From NCBI GenBank assembly GCA_018824365.1, contig JAHJGQ010000091.1, positions 1-36,014 on the forward strand: a stretch of DNA of 36,014 nucleotides, in the 5' to 3' direction. The translations under genes and the position numbers were made by a program. Source of the stretch: Nanobdellota archaeon. Lineage in GTDB: Archaea; Nanobdellota; Nanobdellia; Woesearchaeales; GW2011-AR9. Shown one piece after another: positions 9,747-19,247 of the stretch (the stretch's first letter is position 1; each line of letters opens with the position of its first letter). Below the pieces are notes generated by a model. That model was not told the origin of the DNA and did not search any database. It worked only from the letters and a program-made list of their open reading frames with translations.

Positions 9747-10474
9747 CTATTTGAAATTTTTTGGATTAATCCTATCAGTTCTTTGATAACTTTTTTCCAA
9801 CTTTGGATGTAATGCAGTAGGTAATAATTCTCGAAGACGAGCCTTACCTTCTTCAAGACCTATATCCATATTCAAACGCATATCAACAATTCCATCTACA
9901 ATCCTCTCTAAGAAATCTGGATAACATGCTGCCGCATATTCTGACCCAAATGGGGACATATCACTCCGAAGTGCTGCGTAAGCGACAAGAAAGTCACTTT
10001 GTACTTTACCTGCACGAAAGATTCCATCAGGCCCCATAAGAAAATCGTGAAAACCAGCAAAATTATCAAACTTTTTAACAATTGCTTTACCTTCATCCAT
10101 ACCAGGCCAATATCGTGGATTTATAATTTGTATATCGGACAATAGTGAAGGTTCAGAAATTGCTGGTGTATGATGAATTTGAACATAGAAATAATTAATC
10201 CGACCCAGTTGCTGCAGGAAGACCCCTAAAACTTCATCTTTTTTTTCGCGTGGTAAAAAAGAATAAATTGCACCAAGTGCATTATAAGGTCGAGTATCTG
10301 GTGCATTATGTGGATGTTGATTTTTAAGAACTGTAATTAATGTATCCACATGTGCTTTACCTAATTCAAGAGTCTCTCTTCATCTAATCGTTCAGGAATT
10401 CCTGCTTTTCCAAGTATTTCAATAAGTTCAGGAGAAACAGTATCCGGATTTTCTATTATAAAAACACTCATCAT
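9747..10474 (-). pseudogene. Hypothetical protein gene interrupted by an apparent frameshift
   Basis: 200-aa ORF (9747-10349) lacks a natural start; a 37-aa ORF (10361-10474, MMSVFIIENPDTVSPELIEILGKAGIPERLDE...) precedes it in another frame. Deleting one GA from GAAGAGAGACT joins them. Confidence 0.55.
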
Positions 10475-10591
10475 TTTAATACATAAAGTAATAACTATAA
10501 AAATATTTTTATCTTTAAATATCTATTTTGATATTCGATCAAAACAACTCCCTCCAAACCTTTATAAAACATAAAACAATCCTTCTTTAAC

Positions 10592-11932
10592 ATGTCAATA
10601 GAAATATGTACAATCGGCGGTTTCTCAGAAACAGGGAAGAATTCTACAGCAGTTAAGATTGATGAGGAAGTAGTCATATTAGATATGGGTCTTCATATGG
10701 AAAATTATATCCGTTATACTGAAGATGAAGATATTAGAGCTATGACTTATGAAGAATTATTACAAGTAAATGCAGTTCCAAACTACGATTTAATAAATGA
10801 TTGGAAAGACAAAGTGATTGGAATCATTCCTAGCCATGGTCATCTTGATCATATTGGTGCTATTCCTTTTTCTGCTTCAATATTTCCAAAATCACCAATC
10901 ATCTGTACACCATATACTGCTGAAGTATTAAGAAGCATCTTTAAAGATGAGAGAATCAGCATTCCAAACAACCTAATTAGTTTAAACTTGAATTCAATAT
11001 ACAAATTGTCAGAAAATATTTCTGTAGAATTAGTTAACATGACCCATTCTATTCCGCATGCTTCGATGATTGTTTTACATACACCTTATGGAAAAATTGT
11101 CTATGCGAATGATTATAAGTTTGACAGGCAGCCAACTTTAGGAAAAACACCTAATTTTGACCGGCTGCAAGAAATAGGTAAAGAAGGAGCATTACTATTG
11201 ATTGTAGAATGCCTTTACGCTCATGAACATAAGAAAATGCCTTCAGAATCAGTAGCCAAACAGATGCTAAAAGATGTTATGTTAGGAGTACATGCAGAAA
11301 AAAAAGCGATGATTGTAACTACGTTCTCTTCACACCTTGCCAGGCTAAAAAGCATTATTGAACTAGGCAATAAATTAAACCGGAAAATTGTCTTTTTGGG
11401 AAGATCTTTATCTAAATATGTTACGGCTGGTGAGAGGATCAATCTGATAGATTTTCAAAAAAACATTACTTTAGTTAAACATAGGGATAGGATTGAAAAA
11501 ATCTTAACAAAGATAAACAAAGAAGGTAAACAAAAATATCTTTTAGTTGTTACCGGTCATCAAGGAGAGCCAAAAGCAATCCTTTCAAGGATGGTTAGAA
11601 ATGAACTGCCATTTAAATTTGAAAATGGAGATGTAGTTATCTTTAGCTGTTCTGTAATTCCAGTTGAATTAAATAAAGACAATAGGGACAAGTTAGAAAG
11701 GCAGATAAGAAGCAAAGGTGCACGTATCTTTAAAGATATCCATGTTTCTGGTCACGCAGCCAGAGAAGATCATCGTGATCTGATTGAATTGGTAAAACCA
11801 AAACACATCATTCCTTCTCATGCAGGTCAAGATAAAGCAAACAATTTAGCCAGCCTAGCTGAAGAGATGGGTTATAAAAGAAATAAGAGCGTCCATTTGA
11901 TGGAAGATGGAAAGAGAATAATCTTAAAGTGA
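10592..11932 (+). CDS. Ribonuclease J (archaeal metallo-beta-lactamase/beta-CASP exonuclease)
   Basis: 446 aa; SHGHLDHIGAIP HxHxDH motif, VSGHAAREDH and PSHAGQ C-terminal motifs. Confidence 0.9.
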   Translation: MSIEICTIGGFSETGKNSTAVKIDEEVVILDMGLHMENYIRYTEDEDIRAMTYEELLQVNAVPNYDLINDWKDKVIGIIPSHGHLDHIGAIPFSASIFPKSPIICTPYTAEVLRSIFKDERISIPNNLISLNLNSIYKLSENISVELVNMTHSIPHASMIVLHTPYGKIVYANDYKFDRQPTLGKTPNFDRLQEIGKEGALLLIVECLYAHEHKKMPSESVAKQMLKDVMLGVHAEKKAMIVTTFSSHLARLKSIIELGNKLNRKIVFLGRSLSKYVTAGERINLIDFQKNITLVKHRDRIEKILTKINKEGKQKYLLVVTGHQGEPKAILSRMVRNELPFKFENGDVVIFSCSVIPVELNKDNRDKLERQIRSKGARIFKDIHVSGHAAREDHRDLIELVKPKHIIPSHAGQDKANNLASLAEEMGYKRNKSVHLMEDGKRIILK

Positions 11933-12000
11933 AAACCACTACTTTATAACAATAAATCTTATAAAGAGTTCATTCTTGGAAGTTTTAGAGGGTTTGAGAA

Positions 12001-12747
12001 ATGAAATTAGTCCTAGCTGAACCAAAGTACTTTAAAGACAGTATTTCTATAATTTCTGATTTAGTGACAGAAGCTAAATTTAAAGTTAACAGAGATGGTC
12101 TTGAAATGGTAGCCATGGATCCTGCAAATGTTGCCATGGTCATATTTAAGCTTCTAAGCAGCAGTTTTACGAAGTATGAAGTTAAAGAAATTGAAGAAAT
12201 CTGTATCAATCTTAATAATTTAAAACAAATTTTGCGTAGAACTAAAGGAGATGATATGCTGACATTAGAAACTACTGAAGATAACAAACTAAAGATACAG
12301 CTTAAGAGCAATACAACAAGATCATTTTCCATCCCAACTCTTGAAATAGAAGATAAAGAACAAAAAGTTCCTGAACTTACATTTCCGATAGTTGTAAAGA
12401 CCAATTCTGATGTATTATCTGAAGCAATAGAAGACGTAAGTGTTGTTGCTGAGTCCGTAACTTTATTAGGAGAGAAAAGCCAATTGTTGGTGAAAGCAGA
12501 AGGAGACTTATCAAAAGCTTTTATTGAGATTAAACCAGACGAAAACACCATCATTAAATGTGATTCGGAAGATAAATTTAAAGCAAAATATTCTTTAGAA
12601 TATTTGAAGAAGATGATTAATGGCGGCAAGCTAACAGAAAACGTTTCTTTATACTTTAATACCGATTACCCTTTAAAATTAGAATATAAAGTTACTGATA
12701 AATTATTGTTAAGTTTCATTCTTGCTCCTAGAGTAGATAATGACTAA
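12001..12747 (+). CDS. pcn: DNA polymerase sliding clamp (PCNA)
   Basis: 248 aa; EAKFKVNRDGLEMVAMDPANVAMVIFKL, C-terminal YPLKLEYKVTDKLLLSFILAPRVDND. Confidence 0.95.
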   Translation: MKLVLAEPKYFKDSISIISDLVTEAKFKVNRDGLEMVAMDPANVAMVIFKLLSSSFTKYEVKEIEEICINLNNLKQILRRTKGDDMLTLETTEDNKLKIQLKSNTTRSFSIPTLEIEDKEQKVPELTFPIVVKTNSDVLSEAIEDVSVVAESVTLLGEKSQLLVKAEGDLSKAFIEIKPDENTIIKCDSEDKFKAKYSLEYLKKMINGGKLTENVSLYFNTDYPLKLEYKVTDKLLLSFILAPRVDND

Positions 12748-12887
12748 TTAATTCTTTCAAAAGGACAAATAAATCTGTTTTTTTAGCTGAAAGTGACAAA
12801 AATAAGATTCAATAAAGCTAAAATAGACAATTCTATTAAAAAATTAAGAAAAATTAATAAAAAAAAGCCCAATTTTACATTTTTCTT

Positions 12888-12941
12888 ATATTAAAAACAC
12901 TATATTAAAAAAAATTAAGATATTAAAATGACATATTAAAA
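12888..12941. repeat. Four copies of ATATTAAAA upstream of the 12954 CDS
   Basis: Copies at 12888, 12902, 12920 and 12933, each exact 9 bp, in a very AT-rich intergenic region. Confidence 0.7.
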
Positions 12942-12953
12942 TTATAAGAAAAA

Positions 12954-13865
12954 ATGAAAAGATTAGATATAATATTTGAATCGCCAAATGATGAAGAAAA
13001 AATAATTTCTGGAGTTATCAGAGCAACAAAAGAAATATCTGATTTGGAAGTAAGATTACATTATGCTTCTGCTGAAAAAACTCCTGAAAAACTAGCAGTG
13101 GTCATGTCAGAACTTAAATCTGAAGAAGGGGATAATAAAGTATACATTGTTGGAGGAAGAATGAACAATGGTCTAACCAGCATAATTAGGAGTTATACTA
13201 ATCCAAACGATCTAGTGATTGGTATCCCTGTTGATGATGACAAAACAAATGGTTTAAGCTCATTTATCTCTACTTCTGAAAAATCTTTTGGAAGCCCGAT
13301 CTTAATGGCAGGATTAAATAATAGTTATGCTGCTTTAAATATTGGCTATAAAATATTACAAAGGGCAGAAGAATTGAAATCTGGAAATATGATGAATAAT
13401 CAAATTGTCATCTATGAAGATAAAAATAATAGTTGTTCCATAACCAGACAATTGCCCCAACTACGTTCAGAGCTAGAACAAGTAGGATTGGATTATGTCA
13501 GTAAATTCATAGACGAGATTGGTCCAAATGATATTGTAGTCAATATATTTAATATTAAAGATAAACTAACAACTAGACTAAGCAGAGTTGATGAAATTCT
13601 CAGGAACGGATTAGGTATACAAATCGGCATTTTAGAAAGTCAACCTTATCAAAAAGAACAAGATTATGTTCAATGTTTAAAAGGAACTAAAAAAACTGGA
13701 ATAGTAAGTATTGGAGCGTATGCAAATGCAGTACACATAGCTGCACAAATAACCCAGAATGAAAACTCATTAGGTTTAATAGAACAAAGAAAAGATGAAA
13801 TTGTAAGAAATATTGAAGAAAATAAAGGCCTATCGGTTGTGAACGGTATTGTAATAAAGTTCTAA
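12954..13865 (+). CDS. PurE-like (AIR carboxylase superfamily) protein with two tandem domains, divergent
   Basis: 303 aa; HYASAEKTPEKL where PurE has SAHRTPE, DLVIGIPVDDDKTNGLSSF, GSPILMAGLNNSYAALNIGYKIL; weaker second half with IVSIGAYANAVHIAAQI. Confidence 0.6.
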   Translation: MKRLDIIFESPNDEEKIISGVIRATKEISDLEVRLHYASAEKTPEKLAVVMSELKSEEGDNKVYIVGGRMNNGLTSIIRSYTNPNDLVIGIPVDDDKTNGLSSFISTSEKSFGSPILMAGLNNSYAALNIGYKILQRAEELKSGNMMNNQIVIYEDKNNSCSITRQLPQLRSELEQVGLDYVSKFIDEIGPNDIVVNIFNIKDKLTTRLSRVDEILRNGLGIQIGILESQPYQKEQDYVQCLKGTKKTGIVSIGAYANAVHIAAQITQNENSLGLIEQRKDEIVRNIEENKGLSVVNGIVIKF

Positions 13866-13932
13866 ATAATCTAAATCAAAATCTCTTTTTTTTCATTAAT
13901 TTTATAAAATAACTATTTGAATTGTATAAAGT

Positions 13933-15021
13933 ATGAATCTAAACATAAGATATAACCCAAATAAGTTCATCCATGTAGGAGAGATCTCACTTAGTGAAGA
14001 AACTAAAAAACTGCTTAAGAAGTCTGAAAAAGTTTATTTTGAAAATTTTGATGGTAAAACGTGGTATGGAAGATGCATTTTCCTTAGCTGGTATTGTTCA
14101 TTAGGAGATTGTACTTTCTGTTTCAGATCTACACAAAAACATAAGATTAAACATACTGAAGATTCTAAAAGAACCATGGCTTCTGTACTTCTTGAAGCTT
14201 TATTCTGTAAAATGTTTAACTGGAGAATAGAATTTCTTACTGGAGGATATGGCATTATGCCTTTCACTGATCTATTAGAATTTACTAAAAATGTATCTTC
14301 TGTTTATGGTCAAAAGATCTGGTTGAATTTAGGAATAATCTCTGAAGAACATCTTCAACGATTACAGCCTTATGTAAAAGGTATCTGTGCTTCCATGGAA
14401 ACTTTGCATCCGGAAATTCATAAAAAGACCTGCCCAAGCAAACCAATTGAACATTATGATAAGATGCTTTATGAATTGAATAAATCAAAAAAAAGATTCA
14501 AGAAAAGTATTGCTGTAATCATCGGTCTAGGTGATAAGATAGAAGACAAAGATTACTTGTTTGATTTTATCGATAAACATAAATTAGATAGGATAACTCT
14601 TTATGCTTTGAAACCGATAGCAGGAACTGAATTTAAGAAAGGGCCAGATGTTGAAGAATATGTTCAATGGATTGCTCATCTAAGAATTAGATTTCCAAAG
14701 TTAGAAATCATTGCCGGAACAAATCTTAGAAGATCAGAAGAAGCAGGTTATTTGATGAAAGCGGGAGCAAATGCTGTTACTAAATTTCCTGCTACTAAAC
14801 AATTTGCTACAAAAAAAGCTAAACTAGTAGAAAAATTAATTGTAAATGAGGGACGTAATTTCATCAGTAACCTATCTAAATTGCCTGAGATTGACTGGAA
14901 TGGAGAGATAGATAAATTATTGATAGATGAAAAATATAAAGTAAGGATGAAAGAAAAATTGAATCTTTACTTAGAGAAATTTGAAAATCCCATTGATGTA
15001 GATAAAGAGATGAACAGATAA
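13933..15021 (+). CDS. Radical SAM protein with CX4CX2C cluster motif
   Basis: 362 aa; SWYCSLGDCTFCFRS; downstream TIM-barrel-like features, LTGGYG. Confidence 0.8.
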   Translation: MNLNIRYNPNKFIHVGEISLSEETKKLLKKSEKVYFENFDGKTWYGRCIFLSWYCSLGDCTFCFRSTQKHKIKHTEDSKRTMASVLLEALFCKMFNWRIEFLTGGYGIMPFTDLLEFTKNVSSVYGQKIWLNLGIISEEHLQRLQPYVKGICASMETLHPEIHKKTCPSKPIEHYDKMLYELNKSKKRFKKSIAVIIGLGDKIEDKDYLFDFIDKHKLDRITLYALKPIAGTEFKKGPDVEEYVQWIAHLRIRFPKLEIIAGTNLRRSEEAGYLMKAGANAVTKFPATKQFATKKAKLVEKLIVNEGRNFISNLSKLPEIDWNGEIDKLLIDEKYKVRMKEKLNLYLEKFENPIDVDKEMNR

Positions 15022-15060
15022 AGAAAATAGAAAAAAAAAATGTTAAAAAAGATATAAAAG

Positions 15061-16317
15061 ATGATCAAGAATAAAAAAAATAAAATAGAAATCATGGCTC
15101 CAGTAGGTTCTTATGAATCTTTAATGGCAGCTATCAAAGCAGGAGCCGATTCTGTATATTTTGGAATTGAGCAATTGAACATGCGGGCTAGAGCTGCCAA
15201 GAGGTTTACTTTAGATGATCTTCCTAAAATAACTAAAATTTGTAGAGAGAAGAACGTCAAAACCTACATCACTTTAAATGTTGTAATGTATAATGAAGAT
15301 CTGCAATTGATGAAAAAAATTTGTGATACTGCAAAGAAAGCAAAAATCGATGCAGTTATTTGCACGGATATTGCAGCTATAAAATATGCACATTCTATCG
15401 ATTTAGAAGTTCATATTTCTACACAGGCCAATGTTAGTAATATTGAAGCTGTGAAGTTTTATTCACAATTTGCTGATGTGATCGTTTTGGCCAGAGAACT
15501 TAACTTAAATCAAATTAATGAAATTATAAAATCGATTAAAAAAGAAAAAATTGAAGGGCCGAAAGGAGAATTGATAAAAATTGAATTGTTCGTTCATGGT
15601 GCTTTATGTGTTTCTATTTCAGGAAAATGTTATATGAGTTTAGCTCAATACAACCATTCTGCCAATAGGGGAGATTGTTTGCAGGTTTGCAGAAGATCCT
15701 ACAAAGTAACTGATGAAGAGACGGGAGATGAGTTAATGATTGATAATAAATTTGTAATGTCCCCAAAAGATTTATGCACAATCGGAATTATTGATAAAAT
15801 TATTGAATCAGGAGTAAGCGTATTTAAAATAGAAGGACGGGGCAGATCGCCAGATTATGTTTATACAACAGTTAAAGTTTACAAAGAAGCTGTTGATAAT
15901 TACTTTTCTGGAACTTACACGAAAGAAAAAATTGATACTTGGATTAAAGAATTGGAGAAAGTATTCAACCGCGGTTTTTGGCAAGGAGGTTATTATTTAG
16001 GAAATAAATTAGGTGAATGGAGCGGCACATATGGTTCCAAATCAACAGTTGAGAAAATTTACATCGGGAAAGTGAAAAATTATTTTGCTAGAAAGAAAAT
16101 TGTTTATTTAATTATTGAAACAGGGGAGATTGGTGTGGGTGATGAAATCTTAATTACCGGACCTACAACAGGTGTAGTAAAAACAAAAGTTAAAGAGTTG
16201 TATGTCAACGATAATCATAAAGAAAAAGCTAAAAAAGGGGATTTAGTTACAGTTCCAATTCAAGAGAAAGTAAGAGCAAATGACAAATTATTTGTACTTA
16301 ATAAAAAAGAAAAATGA
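15061..16317 (+). CDS. U32 family peptidase / TrhP-RlhA-like protein
   Basis: 418 aa; IMAPVGSYESLMAAIKAGADSVYFG; conserved Cys pattern LCVSISGKCYMS...GDCLQVCRRSY. Confidence 0.9.
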   Translation: MIKNKKNKIEIMAPVGSYESLMAAIKAGADSVYFGIEQLNMRARAAKRFTLDDLPKITKICREKNVKTYITLNVVMYNEDLQLMKKICDTAKKAKIDAVICTDIAAIKYAHSIDLEVHISTQANVSNIEAVKFYSQFADVIVLARELNLNQINEIIKSIKKEKIEGPKGELIKIELFVHGALCVSISGKCYMSLAQYNHSANRGDCLQVCRRSYKVTDEETGDELMIDNKFVMSPKDLCTIGIIDKIIESGVSVFKIEGRGRSPDYVYTTVKVYKEAVDNYFSGTYTKEKIDTWIKELEKVFNRGFWQGGYYLGNKLGEWSGTYGSKSTVEKIYIGKVKNYFARKKIVYLIIETGEIGVGDEILITGPTTGVVKTKVKELYVNDNHKEKAKKGDLVTVPIQEKVRANDKLFVLNKKEK

Positions 16318-17405
16318 TTAAGATATATCAAAAACTTATTAGACCGGTATTTTTTAAAATTGATCCTGAAAGAGTCCACAACATGATTCTTTTTTATGGT
16401 AAATTATTAGGTAAATTTTATTTGACAAAAAACATTCTCAGATTTATGTTTAATTATCAAAATGATAAGCTTAAACAAAAAATTCATGGGATAGAATTTT
16501 CAAATCCAATCGGTTTGGCTGCCGGTTTTGATAAAGATGCACAACTGATGAACATATTACCTTCAATAGGTTTTGGTTATGAGGAGATAGGTACAATTAC
16601 CGCAAAATCTTGCACAGGAAACCCAAAACCAAGATTATGGAGAATGCCAAAATATAAGTCAATCGTCGTTAATTATGGACTGAAGAATCTTGGTTGTAAA
16701 GCCATAGCTAAAAGATTGAAAGGCAGACAATTTGATTTTCCTTTGGGAATAAATATAGCTAAAACAAACAGTAAAGAAACCGTTGATAGAGAAGCTGGAA
16801 TTAAAGATTATGTAGATGGATTTTCTATGATGGAACCATTTGCTGATTATATTACTATCAACATCAGTTGTCCAAATGCTTATGGAGGACAACCTTTCTC
16901 GGATTCAGAATCATTAAACGGATTGCTTCACAAAATTGATGAAATTAAAATCAGCAAACCAATCTTTCTTAAGTTGTCACCGGATCTTCCTATAGAAGAA
17001 GTGGATAAGATTATTGCTGTTTGTGACAGGCATAATATTCAAGGATTTGTTATTTCTAACCTTGTAAAGAATAGAAGTAAAACTTACATTCCAGCTAAAG
17101 AATTTTCTAAAATAGGAGAAGGCGGCTTAAGCGGTAAAGTAGTTTATGATTTTTCAAATGAACTGATCTCTCATGTTTATAAAAAAACAAAAGGCAGATA
17201 CATAATAATCGGATGCGGAGGAATATTTACTGCTGAAGATGCCTATGAAAAGATTAAGAGAGGTGCTTCTCTTTTGCAGCTGATTACCGGACTTATTTAT
17301 GAAGGCCCAGGTGTAATCAAAGAGATAAATAAAGGAATTGTAGAATTACTTGAGAAAGATGGATTTACTAATATTTCTGAAGCAGTTGGGAGTGAATACA
17401 GTTAA
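16314..17405 (+). CDS. pyrD: Dihydroorotate dehydrogenase, class-2-like
   Basis: 363 aa; N-terminal IDPERVHNM extension, NPIGLAAGFDKDAQ, NISCPNAYGGQPFSD, GCGGIFTAEDAYEKI; ATGA overlap with the upstream gene. Confidence 0.9.
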   Translation: MIKIYQKLIRPVFFKIDPERVHNMILFYGKLLGKFYLTKNILRFMFNYQNDKLKQKIHGIEFSNPIGLAAGFDKDAQLMNILPSIGFGYEEIGTITAKSCTGNPKPRLWRMPKYKSIVVNYGLKNLGCKAIAKRLKGRQFDFPLGINIAKTNSKETVDREAGIKDYVDGFSMMEPFADYITINISCPNAYGGQPFSDSESLNGLLHKIDEIKISKPIFLKLSPDLPIEEVDKIIAVCDRHNIQGFVISNLVKNRSKTYIPAKEFSKIGEGGLSGKVVYDFSNELISHVYKKTKGRYIIIGCGGIFTAEDAYEKIKRGASLLQLITGLIYEGPGVIKEINKGIVELLEKDGFTNISEAVGSEYS

Positions 17406-17414
17406 ATTATTGCT

Positions 17415-17549
17415 TTAATAAATATACAAATTTGTCCCTGCTTTCTCTCTTGAAAGAGATGCTAATCTATTAGTATTAAAGTTATCCGGGGAAGAAGAGG
17501 GGCAGCCGATTATTTCCATGAATCTGCAAACCATAGGGGTTGAAAGCAT
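17415..17549 (-). other. Possible 44-aa small ORF (or gene remnant) in the intergenic region between convergent genes
   Basis: MLSTPMVCRFMEIIGCPSSSPDNFNTNRLASLSREKAGTNLYIY*; locally less AT-rich; below the cutoff of the supplied ORF track. Confidence 0.25.
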
Positions 17550-17561
17550 AATGTTTTTTTC

Positions 17562-18386
17562 TTATTTATCAAATTGTTTTAGCATATGATAAATCTTTAA
17601 ACAATCTGCTTTTGCAAAACTTCTTGAATGATAAATTTTCCCAAAAGTGTCTGGAACTTTTCTAAAATCAGAATGAACTTCACTATATGTAAAAAAAACA
17701 TCTACTTGTCCTGGATTATACTTTTGGACTTCTTTTTCAACTCTCCTTAAAGTTCTTCCAGTAACAACACTATCATCCATTACTAAAACTTTTTTTCCTT
17801 CTAAGACATCTGGATTCTCTAACCATTCAAACTGAGCTCCTTTACCTCTTCTTTTTGCTCTAGCTAGAACAAGAGGTAAGCCAAACAAGTTGAAAATCAA
17901 ACCAGTATAGATACCTCCGCTTGTTAATGGTGTGCTAATATCATAATCATCACACAAACGAGAAGCTGCGCTTAAAAGTTGAGGCATCTCAGAAGAGTAA
18001 CCCCTACTTTCAACATTACTTTCTTCCCTAAGTTTTGTTAATCTTTCATGTATTACGTCATCTATTGAACTAAATTTGTGCTTAAAAACAAGTGGGTCAC
18101 TCAAAGAGCTGTAATGTTTTTCAAAAATCTCTTCTACCTTCCAGTCATGAGCCAAGATCAAAGCTTTTGTTAACTTTCCATCATCATATAAAGATTCTAA
18201 GAAGCATCTTTTTTCTTCATCTGTTCCTGCTAATCTTAACAATTTGATTCTTGCATCAGTTAAATGAGGACAAGAACTATAAACCCCAATTTCATCAAGA
18301 AGATTTCTAGCACCATCTACATCATCTTCTATACTAAAACCAATTGCTTTACTAATTACTACCGCCGATTCAATATCTTGATCCAT
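17562..18386 (-). CDS. Phosphoribosyltransferase-domain protein
   Basis: 274 aa; PRPP-binding motif KVLVMDDSVVTGRTLRR; long N-terminal helical extension. Confidence 0.75.
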   Translation of the reverse strand: MDQDIESAVVISKAIGFSIEDDVDGARNLLDEIGVYSSCPHLTDARIKLLRLAGTDEEKRCFLESLYDDGKLTKALILAHDWKVEEIFEKHYSSLSDPLVFKHKFSSIDDVIHERLTKLREESNVESRGYSSEMPQLLSAASRLCDDYDISTPLTSGGIYTGLIFNLFGLPLVLARAKRRGKGAQFEWLENPDVLEGKKVLVMDDSVVTGRTLRRVEKEVQKYNPGQVDVFFTYSEVHSDFRKVPDTFGKIYHSRSFAKADCLKIYHMLKQFDK

Positions 18387-18620
18387 ATATTAACTAAAAA
18401 AAATCACCCATTTATAAAATTTTCTATGGGTTTGTTACTTGAGAGTTACTATCCGATATTAACCGGCTTTCATTTCTACTTTTTTAAAATCATCCTATAA
18501 AATCATAAAAGTTTCAATTAAGCTAATAACATAAAAAGAAATAGGAAGATTATGTTAGTGTTAGATAATATGCATAGAATTGTCTAAAATTTTAAATGTG
18601 TTCTTACCTTTGGAACAACT

Positions 18621-19217
18621 ATGATACATATTAAAGGCTCCGATAATGAATATAAGATATCTCTCGGTTCTAAAGATCCAGAAACAACATTATCAGTCAT
18701 TAATAAAGATATTTTAAAATTTATTAAAAAATTGAATGGAGAGGAAGAGGAAGAATCTTTTGCTTACATTCACGAAGCCGCCAAGATTGCTGAATATTCT
18801 TCTTGTTTACGTTCAAAGTGCGGTTCGGTGATAGTAAACGGTAATAAGATCATCGGTAAAGGGTTTAACTCTCCGCCGTTAAACAAAACGATAGATCACT
18901 GCTTTAAAGATAATCTACCAGAAGATTTCAAATCGGATAAAACTTGTTGTGTCCACGCAGAACAACGTGCGGTGATGGATGCTTTAAGAAACAATCCTGA
19001 AGAAATAGCAGATTCACGAATCTATTTCATCCGACTTGATCAATATGGCAGTGTAAAGAAATCCGGACAACCTTACTGTACTATTTGTAGCAAATTAGTC
19101 CTAGATGTAGGAATTGCGGAATTTGCTCTTTGGCATGATGATGGTATTTATGTTTATAATACTGAAGAATATAATCGGCTTTCTTTTCAGTTTAGGTCAA
19201 GCAATATTATCAAGTAA
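18621..19217 (+). CDS. Cytidine/deoxycytidylate deaminase family protein
   Basis: 198 aa; zinc motifs CVHAEQRAV and PYCTIC. Confidence 0.85.
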   Translation: MIHIKGSDNEYKISLGSKDPETTLSVINKDILKFIKKLNGEEEEESFAYIHEAAKIAEYSSCLRSKCGSVIVNGNKIIGKGFNSPPLNKTIDHCFKDNLPEDFKSDKTCCVHAEQRAVMDALRNNPEEIADSRIYFIRLDQYGSVKKSGQPYCTICSKLVLDVGIAEFALWHDDGIYVYNTEEYNRLSFQFRSSNIIK

Positions 19218-19247
19218 CGAAAATATAATAAACACAAATTTCCATTA

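Noticed and set aside
11985-12629. 214-aa minus-strand ORF
   Set aside because: Fully antisense to PCNA, which is unambiguous; no recognizable domain.
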